Below, in pieces: positions 39,601 to 48,647 of a stretch of 64,000 nt of DNA. The first letter of the stretch is position 1; every line of letters starts with the position of its first letter. The stretch lies in the NCBI RefSeq assembly GCF_001884235.1, contig NZ_MAOI01000079.1, positions 124,001-188,000 of the forward strand. The letters are read 5' to 3'. The notes below the pieces were generated by a model, which saw nothing but the letters and a program-made list of their open reading frames with translations, did not search any database and was not told where the DNA came from. Made by a program: the position numbers and the translations under genes. The DNA is from Bacillus paramycoides. GTDB lineage: Bacteria; Bacillota; Bacilli; Bacillales; Bacillaceae_G.

Positions 39601-40119
39601 CTTTTAATGCAAGTAAACGAAAATAATAAAATTAAATTTATGCAGTATGTATGCTACTACGTAAAAACGTTAAGCGGAAAGGAACAACAAAAATTTTGGA
39701 CAGCGTGGCTAAGTGTATTTTTAAGAGAACGTCCGAAAATGGGCGTAATAACAACGAGAGAGTATATGATGCTTTTACGTATTGTTTTATGCATGGATGA
39801 AATTTTAGAAAAAGGACTTTGTATTATTTCGAGTAAATTTCTAGGTGTAGAAGGGCAATGTAATCAAGAAGAAATGAAACAGTTATTTATTGAGATGCTT
39901 GAAAAGAAGGATAGTATGAAAGAATATAAAGAGCTGTTTGCAAATGTGTTTTTTATTTTACTTCAAACACGTCAAGAAGCTGATTTACTTGAAAATGAAA
40001 TCATACAAATAAAAGAACTATTAATCCAGTATGAAGTAGAAAAACATGTATTAAATTTAATTGAAAATGAGATGATTCGTATCGGAATTGTAATGGGGAA
40101 TTTACAAGAGGGACTATAG
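36637..40119 (+). CDS. SIR2-domain protein, candidate defense-associated sirtuin
   Basis: 1160 residues. Residues about 15-260 are a bacterial SIR2-like NAD-binding domain: LVLFVGAGVS at 23-31 (NAD loop), VTTNFDQHF at 111-119 with the conserved Asn114 and Asp116, YIHGN at 149-153 with the catalytic-type His151, and VLFVGYSHNDP at 191-201. The remaining 900 residues are predicted helical with no motif I can name, like the long sensor halves of DSR1/DSR2 antiphage sirtuins, which deplete NAD when a phage protein binds. No membrane segment. AAGGGGGAATCCAA precedes the ATG. It stands alone between DUF2512 and the aro leader, with no transposase or phage gene near. Antiphage function is inference. 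Confidence 0.75.
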   Translation: MWITSEVEIPDELIDHLEQGKLVLFVGAGVSMKGKSNLPNFDDLVDEISKALYVEKREMTEPHDYYLGKIAKTKDVHQVARDLVNIEKSKPNPLHYAIPRLFPLDTDVRIVTTNFDQHFTSVIAEMNRELNIYYAPALPTGRAFKGLAYIHGNIEQEKEALILTDGDFGRAYLTEGWARRFLVDLFSNYTVLFVGYSHNDPVMKYLATGLPPSTRRYAFVAQGDNTYHWEHLGIRPIVYPNKANNHQSLVKAVKRWAELMGDNYITKRMRIRDIVTVPPSVEQEQLSYVKQSIKKIETVRYFVEFAREYEWVEWLEAEGKLRNLFLLTPNYDEVDELLAEWLVEQFLFSHQKELFQLIFKNHSKISPLLWRTICTYLNETKETMDPLLFAKWTLLVLETAEKDSSSIEMISYLLQKCSFPEHKEIGLLLLTFILDGKLKLKRVRKWGNDTQESIELEESSRLSVPIFSHVERIWKEKMRPHISYYAAPIMVMGLEKIQLLSLRQNALKKRDREISEQELQQNDFTFLIQIVKECLTYLCENNEKKANYYITEMIETDSVLQKRIAIEAMSKNVFVTADVKLKWLLYEGLLLDFTYKHEVFQLLKIYYADALEETKEEIIQNVLEHLAEERAFDACLVLDSLFACDSNSRCTIEGYELMKQKHPHFSSDRYSVPKKESIEQSITCNVTADGLLQLKDDEIMKQVRQFSQDGVFEQRHFLEMLSKACKLNVEWSISFAYQLVGVHEISNEVWFVCIREWRNNRNLTNEQIQRIIPLLQKFVRNTTFHWLISSFLYEISNRLEELEENSIRVVKRFAFSVFPQVMRGETDFKIGKQEFYNESIQHPVGKMTAVLLKLLAYDHLYDRNVYEYLFLFEEQVRVSSERTNFMLARLTADITFLYHIEKQWCRKYVLPYLDLKKENELTKYAWAGLCYTQINLPLFTEMKRYIKYAVEHLEALHPYTREAFLKWLSFVFIKCVLYWEQKTDWLYPLLMQVNENNKIKFMQYVCYYVKTLSGKEQQKFWTAWLSVFLRERPKMGVITTREYMMLLRIVLCMDEILEKGLCIISSKFLGVEGQCNQEEMKQLFIEMLEKKDSMKEYKELFANVFFILLQTRQEADLLENEIIQIKELLIQYEVEKHVLNLIENEMIRIGIVMGNLQEGL

Positions 40120-40157
40120 GGCGGTAGCGGAATTTTTAAAAAATAAATAAAAAGTTG

Positions 40158-40187
40158 TTGACAGTATTTTAAAAAGCGTTCTATAAT
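40158..40187 (+). promoter_or_regulatory. sigma-A promoter of the aro operon
   Basis: TTGACA at 40158-40163 and TATAAT at 40182-40187 match both consensus hexamers exactly, with an 18-base spacer. Transcription would start about 40 bases before the first T-box. Confidence 0.85.
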
Positions 40188-40227
40188 ACGAATCATACTT
40201 ATTCAATTTCAAAAACATTTGAATAAA

Positions 40228-40488
40228 CAAAGTGCAATGAAGAGATCACAGTAGTGGTTAGTCTTACTGTAACAGAGAGCTGGTGGTTGGTGTGAACCAG
40301 TACAGGGATAATCATGAATTACAGTCTTGGAGCATCTTTTTCGTAGTAAAGATACGATTGTCTTTATGAAGAAAGAGCGGTCAATTGATCGTTAACAGTG
40401 AAGAGAGGTAGACAGAAATATTGTCTACAACTAGGGTGGTACCGCGATAAATATCGTCCCTACTGATTTATTCAGTAGGGACTTTTTG
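40228..40488 (+). promoter_or_regulatory. T-box riboswitch 1 of aro operon, tyrosine specifier
   Basis: Stem I GAGAGCTGGTGGTTGG with TGTGAACCAGTAC; specifier UAC (Tyr) at 40320-40322 in GAATTACAG; T-box core AGGGTGGTACCGCG at 40433-40446; terminator GTCCCTACTG/CAGTAGGGAC with T tract ending about 40488. Confidence 0.93.
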
Positions 40489-40527
40489 TATTTTGGTGGC
40501 CCAACTTGAAAATAAAATAAACATGCG

Positions 40528-40782
40528 TTGAAAGGAAAAGGAGTAGTTGTTGTTTCCCTGTAACAGAGAGCTGGTGGTTGGTGCGAACCAGTACAAAAAC
40601 AAGAGCGAATTACAGTCCTGGAGCATCTTTTTCAAAGTAAAGATACTTATTGTCTTTATGAAGGGGAAGACGGTCAAATGATCGTTAACAATGAAGAGAG
40701 GTAGACGAAATAAGTCTACAACTAGGGTGGTACCGCGATAAATATCGTCCCTACTGATTGGATCAGTAGGGATTTTTTGTAC
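40528..40782 (+). promoter_or_regulatory. T-box riboswitch 2 of aro operon, tyrosine specifier
   Basis: A near copy of riboswitch 1: stem I GAGAGCTGGTGGTTGGTG, specifier UAC at 40611-40613, T-box core at 40723-40736, and terminator 40748-40780. Both must be antiterminated for the operon to be read, giving a steeper response to uncharged tRNA-Tyr. Confidence 0.93.
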
Positions 40783-40950
40783 AAAAAAAGTGGGATTTTA
40801 ACTAGTAGATAGTGTCTTTGTACTAATTATTAGTTTAAAATAAGAAGAGGTATCGATTCCACAATGAATTTGTATAATTTATCAGTTCAGAAAATAGAGA
40901 ATTTTCCATTCTCTTACTATACTTTTAAAACATTAGAGGAGGATTTCCAA

Positions 40951-42027
40951 ATGGCAAATCATGAATTAGATCAATTACGTAAACAGGTAGATGAAATCAA
41001 TTTACAATTACTACACCTTTTAAACAAACGAGGTGAAATCGTTCAAAAAATTGGGGAGCAAAAACAAGTGCAAGGTACGAAACGCTTTGATCCAGTACGT
41101 GAGCGTGAAGTACTTGATATGATTGCAGAGCATAACGAAGGACCATTCGAAACGTCAACGGTTCAACATATTTTCAAAACGATTTTCAAAGCAAGCTTAG
41201 AACTACAAGAAGATGATAACCGTAAAGCATTACTAGTATCACGTAAAAAGAAAAAAGAAAATACAATTGTTAATGTTAAAGGTGAATTAATTGGAAACGG
41301 AACACAAACGTTCATTATGGGACCTTGTGCAGTAGAAAGCTTAGAGCAAGTTCGCCAAGTAGGGCAAGCGATGAAAGATCAAGGACTTAAATTAATGCGT
41401 GGTGGTGCTTTCAAACCGAGAACATCTCCATACGATTTCCAAGGTTTAGGAGTAGAAGGTTTACAAATTTTACGCCAAGTAGCAGATGAGTTCGACTTAG
41501 CGATTATTAGTGAAATTTTAAATCCGAATGACGTAGAAATGGCGCTAAAATACGTTGATGTAATTCAAGTTGGGGCACGTAACATGCAAAACTTTGATTT
41601 ACTACGAGCTGTAGGTAAAGTTAACAAGCCAGTATTATTAAAACGTGGTTTAGCAGCAACAATTGATGAGTTCATTAATGCAGCGGAATACATTATTGCG
41701 CAAGGTAACGACCAAATTATTCTTTGTGAGCGCGGTATTCGCACATACGAAAGAGCGACACGTAACACATTAGATATTTCAGCAGTACCGATTTTAAAGA
41801 AAGAAACACATTTACCAGTTATCGTTGACGTAACGCATTCAACTGGACGTAGAGATCTATTATTACCAACAGCGAAAGCGGCACTTGCAATTGGAGCAGA
41901 TGCAGTAATGGCGGAAGTACATCCAGACCCAGCAGTTGCGTTATCAGATTCTGCACAGCAAATGGATATTCCAGAATTCCATAGATTCATGGATGAGTTA
42001 AAAGGTTTCAAAAATAAATTATCTTAA
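40951..42027 (+). CDS. aroF: bifunctional chorismate mutase / DAHP synthase
   Basis: 358 residues. Residues 1-90 are an AroQ-type chorismate mutase ([34 protein letters not shown]); about 110-358 are DAHP synthase of the beta type, with GPCAVES around Cys126, [18 protein letters not shown], and [11 protein letters not shown] as metal and substrate sites. It commits erythrose-4-phosphate and PEP to the shikimate pathway; the mutase part gives feedback sensing in Bacillus (B. subtilis AroA). AGAGGAGG at 40936-40943 fixes this ATG. The frame runs in phase back to ATG 40864, in an aromatic-rich stretch. Confidence 0.94.
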   Translation: MANHELDQLRKQVDEINLQLLHLLNKRGEIVQKIGEQKQVQGTKRFDPVREREVLDMIAEHNEGPFETSTVQHIFKTIFKASLELQEDDNRKALLVSRKKKKENTIVNVKGELIGNGTQTFIMGPCAVESLEQVRQVGQAMKDQGLKLMRGGAFKPRTSPYDFQGLGVEGLQILRQVADEFDLAIISEILNPNDVEMALKYVDVIQVGARNMQNFDLLRAVGKVNKPVLLKRGLAATIDEFINAAEYIIAQGNDQIILCERGIRTYERATRNTLDISAVPILKKETHLPVIVDVTHSTGRRDLLLPTAKAALAIGADAVMAEVHPDPAVALSDSAQQMDIPEFHRFMDELKGFKNKLS

Positions 42028-42044
42028 TTCCATATCATATATGC

Positions 42045-42285
42045 GCTGAAGAGGAAACAGTAGTGCTTATCTCACTGTTAAAGAGAGCTGATGGTCGGTG
42101 TGAATCAGTACAAAGGTAAGCATGAATTACAGCCTTGGAGCATCTTTCCCGCCACTTATGGAGGGAAAGACGGTCAAATGATCGTTAAAGAAGAAGAGAG
42201 GTAGACGAAATAAGTCTACAACTAGGGTGGTACCGCGATAAACATCGTCCCTACTGAGCGCTCAGTAGGGACTTTTTTGTACAAA
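42045..42285 (+). promoter_or_regulatory. T-box riboswitch 3, between aroF and aroC, tyrosine specifier
   Basis: Stem I GAGAGCTGATGGTCGG with TGTGAATCAGTAC; specifier UAC at 42128-42130; T-box core AGGGTGGTACCGCG at 42223-42236; terminator GTCCCTACTGAGCGCTCAG onward to 42283. It gives aroC and the later genes an added tyrosine checkpoint inside the operon. Confidence 0.93.
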
Positions 42286-42308
42286 AAAATAATAAAGGGG
42301 CAAGAGAA

Positions 42309-43481
42309 ATGAGATATATTACAGCTGGAGAATCACATGGTCCGCAGTTAACAGTTATTTTAGAAGGTGTACCAGCAGGTTTAACACTCACGGCGGAACA
42401 TATTAATAAAGAGTTATTAAGAAGACAAAAAGGGCATGGACGCGGAAGACGCATGCAAATTGAAACAGATACAGTTGAAATTGTAAGTGGTGTACGTCAC
42501 GGAATGACACTTGGTTCACCAATTACGTTAATCGTAAAAAATGATGATTTCAAACATTGGACGAAAGTAATGGGTGCAGAGCCAATTTCAGAACAAGAAA
42601 GTAAAGAAATGAAACGTACTATAACGAAACCACGTCCAGGACATGCGGATTTAAACGGGGCAATTAAATACGGCCATCGTGATATAAGAAACGTGTTAGA
42701 GCGCTCTTCTGCAAGAGAAACGACAGTTAGAGTTGCAGCTGGTGCAGTTGCGAAACAAATTTTGAGAGAATTAGGTGTGGAAATTGCAGGGCATGTCCTT
42801 GAAATTGGCGGAGTAAAAGCGAAGCATATTACTCACTTACCGATTGAAGAAATTCAAATGATTACTGAAAACTCACCAGTTCGATGCTTAGATAAAGAAG
42901 TAGAACAAGAAATGATGGATGCGATTGATGATGCGAAAAGTAGCGGAGATTCAATCGGTGGTATTGTTGAGGTAATTGCAGAAGGTATGCCAATTGGAGT
43001 TGGTAGCTACGTTCATTACGATCGTAAATTAGATGCAAAACTTGCCGGTGCTATTATGAGCGTGAATGCGTTTAAAGGTGCTGAAATCGGAATTGGTTTT
43101 GAAGCGGCAAGACAGCCAGGAAGTAAAGTGCACGATGAAATTAAGTGGGATGAAGAAAAAGGCTACACAAGAAAAACAAATAATGCAGGTGGCTTAGAAG
43201 GCGGTATGACAACAGGTATGCCAATTGTAGTAAGAGGTGTGATGAAGCCAATTCCTACATTATATAAACCGTTAGCAAGCGTAGATATTGATACGAAGGA
43301 AGCGTTCCAAGCGAGTATTGAGAGATCTGATAGCTGTGCAGTACCCGCAGCAGGTGTAGTAGCTGAAGCTGTTGTGGCATGGGAACTTGCAGATGCACTA
43401 GTCGAACAATTCGGAAAAGATCGCATGGCATTATTAAAGCAAAACATTACGCAACATAACAAATACGCAAAAGAATTTTAA
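42309..43481 (+). CDS. aroC: chorismate synthase
   Basis: 390 residues, full length. [19 protein letters not shown] at the N-terminus, [44 protein letters not shown] in the first third (FMN and EPSP sites) and [20 protein letters not shown] are chorismate synthase signatures. It makes chorismate from EPSP with reduced FMN. AAAGGGGCAAGAGAA precedes the ATG, directly after the third T-box. hisC follows after 18 bases. Confidence 0.95.
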   Translation: MRYITAGESHGPQLTVILEGVPAGLTLTAEHINKELLRRQKGHGRGRRMQIETDTVEIVSGVRHGMTLGSPITLIVKNDDFKHWTKVMGAEPISEQESKEMKRTITKPRPGHADLNGAIKYGHRDIRNVLERSSARETTVRVAAGAVAKQILRELGVEIAGHVLEIGGVKAKHITHLPIEEIQMITENSPVRCLDKEVEQEMMDAIDDAKSSGDSIGGIVEVIAEGMPIGVGSYVHYDRKLDAKLAGAIMSVNAFKGAEIGIGFEAARQPGSKVHDEIKWDEEKGYTRKTNNAGGLEGGMTTGMPIVVRGVMKPIPTLYKPLASVDIDTKEAFQASIERSDSCAVPAAGVVAEAVVAWELADALVEQFGKDRMALLKQNITQHNKYAKEF

Positions 43482-43499
43482 TAAAAAGGCGGGTTTAAC

Positions 43500-44600
43500 A
43501 TGCGAGTAAAAGATCAACTATCATCATTACAACCGTATAAACCAGGTAAATCACCAGAGCAAATGAAAGAAGTATACGGGAATCATTCATTTGTTAAGTT
43601 AGCATCAAATGAAAATCCATTTGGCTGTTCACCTCGTGTTTTAGGAGAATTACAAAAATCGTGGCAAGAACATGCTTTATATCCTGACGGAGGTGCTGCA
43701 AAGCTCCGTCAAACGATTGCAGAGAAATTACAAGTGCAAATGGAACAAGTGCTTTGTGGTAGTGGACTTGATGAAGTTATTCAAATTATAAGCCGTGCAG
43801 TGCTATGTAAAGGAGATAATATCGTAACAGCTGGCGAAACATTTCCTCAGTATCGTCATCATGCGGTTATTGAAGGATGTGAAGTGAAAGAAGTTCCTTT
43901 AAATAACGGTGTATATGACTTAGTTGGAATTTCTTCAGTGATTGATAAACATACAAAAATCGTTTGGATTTGTAACCCGAATAATCCGACAGGCACACAT
44001 GTTAATGAGCGAAAATTAAATCAATTTATTGAGGGAGTTAGTGAAAAGACGTTAATTGTCATTGACGAAGCATACTATGAATATGTAACCGCGAAAGATT
44101 TCCCAGAGACGTTACCACTATTAGAAAAACATAAAAACCTTCTTATATTAAGAACGTTTTCTAAAGCGTACGGTTTAGCATCATTTCGCGTTGGGTATGC
44201 GATTGGACAAGAAGAATTAATCGAGAAATTAAATGTCGTTCGTTTGCCGTTTAACGTGTCTTCATTAGCACAAAAAGCTGCAACGATTGCCTTTAGTGAT
44301 GAAGCGTTTATTGAAGAAATAGTACGTGTTAACGAAGAGGGATTACAACAGTACGAAAGTTTTTGTAAAGAAAATGAAATCCCGTTTTATCCATCACAAA
44401 CGAACTTTATCTTTTTGCCAGTAGAGAATGCTGGAGAAATTTATGAAGCTTGTGCGCACGCTGGGTTTATTATTCGTCCGTTTCCAAATGGCGTACGCAT
44501 TACAATTGGTACAAGGGAACAAAATGAGGGAGTGATTTCAGTGTTAAAACAACACTTTGAAAATAAAAAAAGTAAGTCTCGAGATGAGGCACATGTGTAA
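43500..44600 (+). CDS. hisC: histidinol-phosphate/aromatic aminotransferase
   Basis: 366 residues, PLP fold type I. SNENPFGCSP at the substrate end, VWICNPNNPTGTHV (PLP-contacting Asn), VIDEAYYEY (Asp for the pyridine nitrogen), and the Schiff-base lysine in RTFSKAYGLASFRVGYA. Named HisC2 in the B. cereus group. Its position between aroC and tyrA suggests that it transaminates phenylpyruvate and hydroxyphenylpyruvate to Phe and Tyr, as B. subtilis HisC also does. AAGGCGGGTTTAAC precedes the ATG. Confidence 0.92.
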   Translation: MRVKDQLSSLQPYKPGKSPEQMKEVYGNHSFVKLASNENPFGCSPRVLGELQKSWQEHALYPDGGAAKLRQTIAEKLQVQMEQVLCGSGLDEVIQIISRAVLCKGDNIVTAGETFPQYRHHAVIEGCEVKEVPLNNGVYDLVGISSVIDKHTKIVWICNPNNPTGTHVNERKLNQFIEGVSEKTLIVIDEAYYEYVTAKDFPETLPLLEKHKNLLILRTFSKAYGLASFRVGYAIGQEELIEKLNVVRLPFNVSSLAQKAATIAFSDEAFIEEIVRVNEEGLQQYESFCKENEIPFYPSQTNFIFLPVENAGEIYEACAHAGFIIRPFPNGVRITIGTREQNEGVISVLKQHFENKKSKSRDEAHV

Positions 44601-45693
44601 AAAGGTAGTATTAATTGGAGCAGGATTAATAGGAGGCTCTCTTGCGTTAGCGATAAAAAAAGAGCACGATGCAACGATTATCGGCTATGATATATTTAAA
44701 GAACAAGTAGAGCGCGCAAAAGAATTACATGTAGTTGACGAAGTAGCAGTAGATATACAGCGTGCATGTGAGGAGGCAAATTTAATTATTTTTGCCTCTC
44801 CAGTTGAAGAAACAAAAAAGTTAATACACAAACTAGCATCATTTCATTTACGAGAAGATGTTATCGTTACCGATGTAGGAAGTACAAAAGGGACAATTAT
44901 GAATGAAGCGGAAGCTTTATTATCAAAGAAAGTTTCTTTTATCGGCGGACATCCGATGGCAGGTTCTCATAAAACTGGCGTTGAAAGTGCAAAGGCACAC
45001 TTATTCGAAAACGCATTTTACATTTTAACACCAATGAATCACGTACCAACTGATCAAGTGGATGAGCTAAAAGAATGGTTAAAAGGAACAGGCTCGCATT
45101 TTCTCGTTTTAAATACAAAGGAACACGATTATGTAACAGGAATTGTTAGTCATTTTCCGCATCTGATAGCAGCAGGATTAGTGAAACAAGTTGAGAAGCA
45201 CGCTGGTGATAATCCGCTTATTCATCAACTAGCTGCAGGCGGATTTAAAGATATTACACGTATTGCATCAAGTAGTCCGAAAATGTGGAGTGATATTGTA
45301 AAACAAAACCGCGAGCATTTATTGGAACTATTAGAAGAATGGATTTCTGAAATGGAAGAGTTATATAAGACGGTTTCTAAAGGAGACGAAGGTGAAATAC
45401 AAAACTATTTTGCTGACGCAAAAGAATACCGTGATTCTTTACCAGTACGAAAGAGGGGCGCAATTCCTGCCTATCACGACTTATACGTCGATGTTTTAGA
45501 TAAAGTAGGGGCTTTAGCTCATATTACGAGTATTCTGGCAGAAGAAGAAATTAGTATTACAAACTTGCAAATATTAGAAGCGCGCGAAGGACTACTTGGA
45601 GTGTTACGAATTAGTTTCCAAAGAGAAGAAGATCGCATGCAGGCAAAGCTAGCACTAGGAATAGAAGAATACCAAACGTATGAAACAATTTAA
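44584..45693 (+). CDS. tyrA: prephenate dehydrogenase with C-terminal ACT domain
   Basis: About 369 residues. [19 protein letters not shown] is the NAD-binding Rossmann loop; [28 protein letters not shown] and [15 protein letters not shown] are prephenate dehydrogenase motifs. The ACT domain at about 298-369 ([36 protein letters not shown]) should sense tyrosine. Several in-frame ATG codons (44557, 44584, 44593) exist; 44584 or 44593 put the Rossmann loop at the usual distance. It overlaps the end of hisC by 17 bases if 44584 is used. Confidence 0.93.
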   Translation: MRHMCKKVVLIGAGLIGGSLALAIKKEHDATIIGYDIFKEQVERAKELHVVDEVAVDIQRACEEANLIIFASPVEETKKLIHKLASFHLREDVIVTDVGSTKGTIMNEAEALLSKKVSFIGGHPMAGSHKTGVESAKAHLFENAFYILTPMNHVPTDQVDELKEWLKGTGSHFLVLNTKEHDYVTGIVSHFPHLIAAGLVKQVEKHAGDNPLIHQLAAGGFKDITRIASSSPKMWSDIVKQNREHLLELLEEWISEMEELYKTVSKGDEGEIQNYFADAKEYRDSLPVRKRGAIPAYHDLYVDVLDKVGALAHITSILAEEEISITNLQILEAREGLLGVLRISFQREEDRMQAKLALGIEEYQTYETI

Positions 45694-45709
45694 AAAAGAA
45701 GGTGAGAAC

Positions 45710-46999
45710 GTGAAAGAAACAACAATACAACCTGTAACTAATGGATTGAATGGCACAATTAAAATCCCTGGTGATAAATCCATTTCGCATCGCGCTGTCA
45801 TGTTTGGCGCAATCGCAGAAGGAAAAACAACAATTCAAGGGTTTCTACCTGGTGCAGATTGTTTAAGTACCATTTCTTGTTTTAAAGAAATGGGAGTAGA
45901 AATTACGCAAAATGGAGACGAAGTTACGGTAGTTGGAAAAGGATTAGAAGGTTTACAAGAACCGAAACAAGTTTTAGATGTAGGTAATTCTGGTACAACG
46001 ATACGATTAATGTCAGGTATATTGGCAAACACACCGTTCTTTTCTTGTGTACAGGGTGATGCATCAATTGCGAAGAGACCGATGCAACGTGTAACAAATC
46101 CATTAAAGCAAATGGGCGTAAATATTGATGGCCGAGAAGAAGGAACGTTTACGCCGCTTACAATACGTGGTGGAGATTTAAAAGCGATCGAATATACTTC
46201 ACCTGTCGCAAGTGCACAAGTAAAGTCAGCTATTTTACTTGCAGGTCTTCGTGCAGAAGGTGTAACAGCTGTTACAGAACCGCATATTTCTCGTGATCAT
46301 ACAGAAAGAATGCTTGAGGCGTTTGGCGTTACAGTAACTCGTGAAGGAAAAACTGTAAAACTAGCTGGTGGACAAAAGCTAAAAGGAACAGATGTTCAAG
46401 TTCCAGGTGACGTATCATCAGCCGCATTTTTCTTAGTAGCAGGAGCGATTATTTCAAATAGTAAACTACTATTACAAAATGTAGGAATGAATCCGACTCG
46501 AACAGGTATTATAGATGTTTTAGAGCAAATGGGCGCTACATTTACTATAGAACGAATTAATGAAGATGCATCAGAACCTGCTGCAAACATTACAATTGAA
46601 ACATCTTCGCTAAAAGGAATTGAAATTGGCGGAGACATTATTCCAAGATTGATCGACGAAATACCAATTATCGCTTTAGCAGCAACACAAGCAGAAGGAA
46701 TTACAGTCATTAAAGATGCACACGAGTTAAAAGTGAAAGAAACGAATCGTATCGATACAGTCGTTGCTGAATTAACGAAACTCGGAGCCCGCATTGAAGC
46801 AACTGATGATGGAATGATTATTTACGGTAAAGCAACTTTAAAGGGCGATACAGTACATAGTCACGGAGATCACCGCATTGGAATGATGCTTGCGATTGCC
46901 GGCTGTATAGCTAAAGGGAAAACAACGATTGAAGATGCAGAAGCAGTAGGTGTATCATACCCTACATTTTTTGAAGAGCTGCAAACGTTAGCTAAATAA
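45710..46999 (+). CDS. aroA: EPSP synthase (3-phosphoshikimate 1-carboxyvinyltransferase)
   Basis: 429 residues. [19 protein letters not shown] (shikimate-phosphate and PEP site), [14 protein letters not shown], and [13 protein letters not shown] through to [15 protein letters not shown] are all canonical. It joins shikimate-3-phosphate with PEP. An ATG at 45680 is in frame and overlaps tyrA, but AAGGTGAG at 45699-45706 is too close to anything but GTG 45710 (VKETTIQPV). Last gene of the operon. Confidence 0.95.
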   Translation: MKETTIQPVTNGLNGTIKIPGDKSISHRAVMFGAIAEGKTTIQGFLPGADCLSTISCFKEMGVEITQNGDEVTVVGKGLEGLQEPKQVLDVGNSGTTIRLMSGILANTPFFSCVQGDASIAKRPMQRVTNPLKQMGVNIDGREEGTFTPLTIRGGDLKAIEYTSPVASAQVKSAILLAGLRAEGVTAVTEPHISRDHTERMLEAFGVTVTREGKTVKLAGGQKLKGTDVQVPGDVSSAAFFLVAGAIISNSKLLLQNVGMNPTRTGIIDVLEQMGATFTIERINEDASEPAANITIETSSLKGIEIGGDIIPRLIDEIPIIALAATQAEGITVIKDAHELKVKETNRIDTVVAELTKLGARIEATDDGMIIYGKATLKGDTVHSHGDHRIGMMLAIAGCIAKGKTTIEDAEAVGVSYPTFFEELQTLAK

Positions 47000-47007
47000 T
47001 ATGGTGA

Positions 47008-47037
47008 GAAGCAGATACATAATGTATCTGCTTTTTT
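47008..47037 (+). terminator. terminator of the aro operon
   Basis: AAGCAGATACAT pairs with ATGTATCTGCTT with a minimal loop and is followed by six T residues. Confidence 0.92.
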
Positions 47038-47051
47038 ATATAAGATAGATG

Positions 47052-47155
47052 TTGATATTTGTCGGTAAATCGATATTCTATGTCGAAGCGTCGATATAAA
47101 GTTGTATTCGATATATTCCAGTTTCCGTCGATGTAATTGGAGTTGTGTTTCTCAA
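47052..47155 (+). repeat. dispersed intergenic repeat, copy 4 (longest)
   Basis: GTCGGTAAATCGATATTCTA at 47061-47080 is followed by two related blocks, CGTCGATATAAAGTTGT and CGTCGATGTAATTGGAG, so this copy seems internally duplicated. It lies directly after the aro terminator. Confidence 0.65.
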
Positions 47156-47245
47156 TATTTCATTTTCCGTTCATATCATTTCGTTCACCGAACTGTAATA
47201 TTGAGAATTATGGTACAATTCAAACAAGGAATGGAGGAGAAATAT

Positions 47246-48406
47246 ATGAACGTTATACAATTAAAAGAAGATAAGTTTAGAGAAGCAATACGTTTATCAG
47301 AATATGCTTTTCAATATAAAGCAAATGAAGAATGGGTAGAGCAGAAAATTAAACGAATGAAGGAAAGTCATCAAATATACGGCATTATGGAGGGGGAAGA
47401 ATTAGCAGCAAAACTCCACCTTATTCCGTTTCATATTTACATAGGACAAGAAAAATTTAAAATGGCTGGCGTTGCAGGGGTAGCAACGTATCCTGAGTAT
47501 AGAAGAAGCGGGTATGTGAAAGAATTGCTTCAACACTCACTTCAAACGATGAAAAAAGATGGTTATACAGTATCGATGTTACATCCATTTGCAGTGTCTT
47601 TTTACCGTAAATATGGCTGGGAACTTTGTGCGAATCGCCTTGCATGTCATATGGAGAAGAGCGATTTAGTAATGAAAAAACAAGTGAAAGGTACTGTGAA
47701 ACGTTTCAATAAAGAAAATCACTCAGAAGAAGTAGAGAAGATCTATGAAACATTTGCTGAACGCTTTTCAGGTATGCTAGTTCGCAGTGAAAAATGGTGG
47801 TTACAAGCGGTTTACCATGACTTAACATTAGCGATTTACTATGATGAAAATAAAACTGCAGCTGGTTACATGTTATATAAAATAGAAAATTATAAAATGA
47901 CAGTAGAAGAATTTGTTCCACTGCATAATGAAGCGAGAAATGGCCTTTGGAACTTCATCTGCCAACATGATTCTATGATTAAAGAACTTGAAATGATACT
48001 AAGTGAAAAAGAACCGTTGTTATATACATTGCAAGAGCCACGAGTGAAGGCAGAAATGAAACCATATTTTATGGGTAGAATTGTAGATGTGCAGGCGTTC
48101 TTAAATCAATATGAGTTGAACTGGAACAATGTACAGCAAGAAGTGATTTTACATATTACTGATTCATTTGCTCCGTGGAATAACGTAACAGTGAGGCTTG
48201 CAAATCATGAAATAACAATTATAAAAGAAGAGACATTAAATAAAGGAATTAGACTAGATATCAATGCGTTATCGACAATACTGTTTGGCTACAAACGTCC
48301 GTTAGAACTATATGAACTAGAATTAATTAGCGGAAATAAAGAGGAAATACGAGCATTTGAGAATGTAGTACCGGTGCGTGAAGTATTTATTTATGATTTC
48401 TTTTAA
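47246..48406 (+). CDS. Eis-like GNAT acetyltransferase with SCP2-type C-terminal domain
   Basis: 386 residues. Residues 1-150 form the N-terminal GNAT domain, with MAGVAGVATYPEYRRSGYVKELLQHSL (acetyl-CoA loop R-R-x-G-Y) and PFAVSFYRKYGWELC. A second degenerate GNAT and a sterol-carrier-like domain (about 290-386, with YFMGRIVDVQAFL) follow, as in Eis-type multi-acetylating enzymes. ATGGAGGAGAAATAT fixes the ATG; an upstream in-frame extension to 47102 is low-complexity intergenic sequence. Substrate unknown. Confidence 0.85.
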   Translation: MNVIQLKEDKFREAIRLSEYAFQYKANEEWVEQKIKRMKESHQIYGIMEGEELAAKLHLIPFHIYIGQEKFKMAGVAGVATYPEYRRSGYVKELLQHSLQTMKKDGYTVSMLHPFAVSFYRKYGWELCANRLACHMEKSDLVMKKQVKGTVKRFNKENHSEEVEKIYETFAERFSGMLVRSEKWWLQAVYHDLTLAIYYDENKTAAGYMLYKIENYKMTVEEFVPLHNEARNGLWNFICQHDSMIKELEMILSEKEPLLYTLQEPRVKAEMKPYFMGRIVDVQAFLNQYELNWNNVQQEVILHITDSFAPWNNVTVRLANHEITIIKEETLNKGIRLDINALSTILFGYKRPLELYELELISGNKEEIRAFENVVPVREVFIYDFF

Positions 48407-48647
48407 TTCATACTATATGCTATATATGATCAAGAAAAAGTACTATAATGAAAATATTTTTATTATGGTACTTTTCTATTAATAGTGTGAAACCATTGAT
48501 TTAAGAGAGGTAAGAGAGTAATACAAACATGCAAAAATATATATAACGGAATTTATATTCTATTTTATAAATTAGCATGGAGTGTAAATGCTAGAAAGAG
48601 TTCAAAACCTCAAAAATGTTTAGTGAAGTTTTAGGAGGGAAAGTAGA

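Larger units (their letters stand above)
40120..40863. other. aro operon leader region
   Basis: The space between the SIR2 gene and aroF is filled by a sigma-A promoter (40158-40187) and two complete tandem tyrosine T-boxes. No other gene is seen. Confidence 0.85.

Noticed and set aside
36637-40119. A multi-gene defense island around the SIR2 gene
   Set aside because: The neighbours are DUF2512, an isochorismatase-like enzyme and the aro operon; no nuclease, helicase, TIR, integrase or toxin gene is adjacent. Only the SIR2 gene itself is proposed.
40468-40677. Minus-strand frame across the two aro T-boxes
   Set aside because: Arises from the structured T-box RNA region; no ribosome site.
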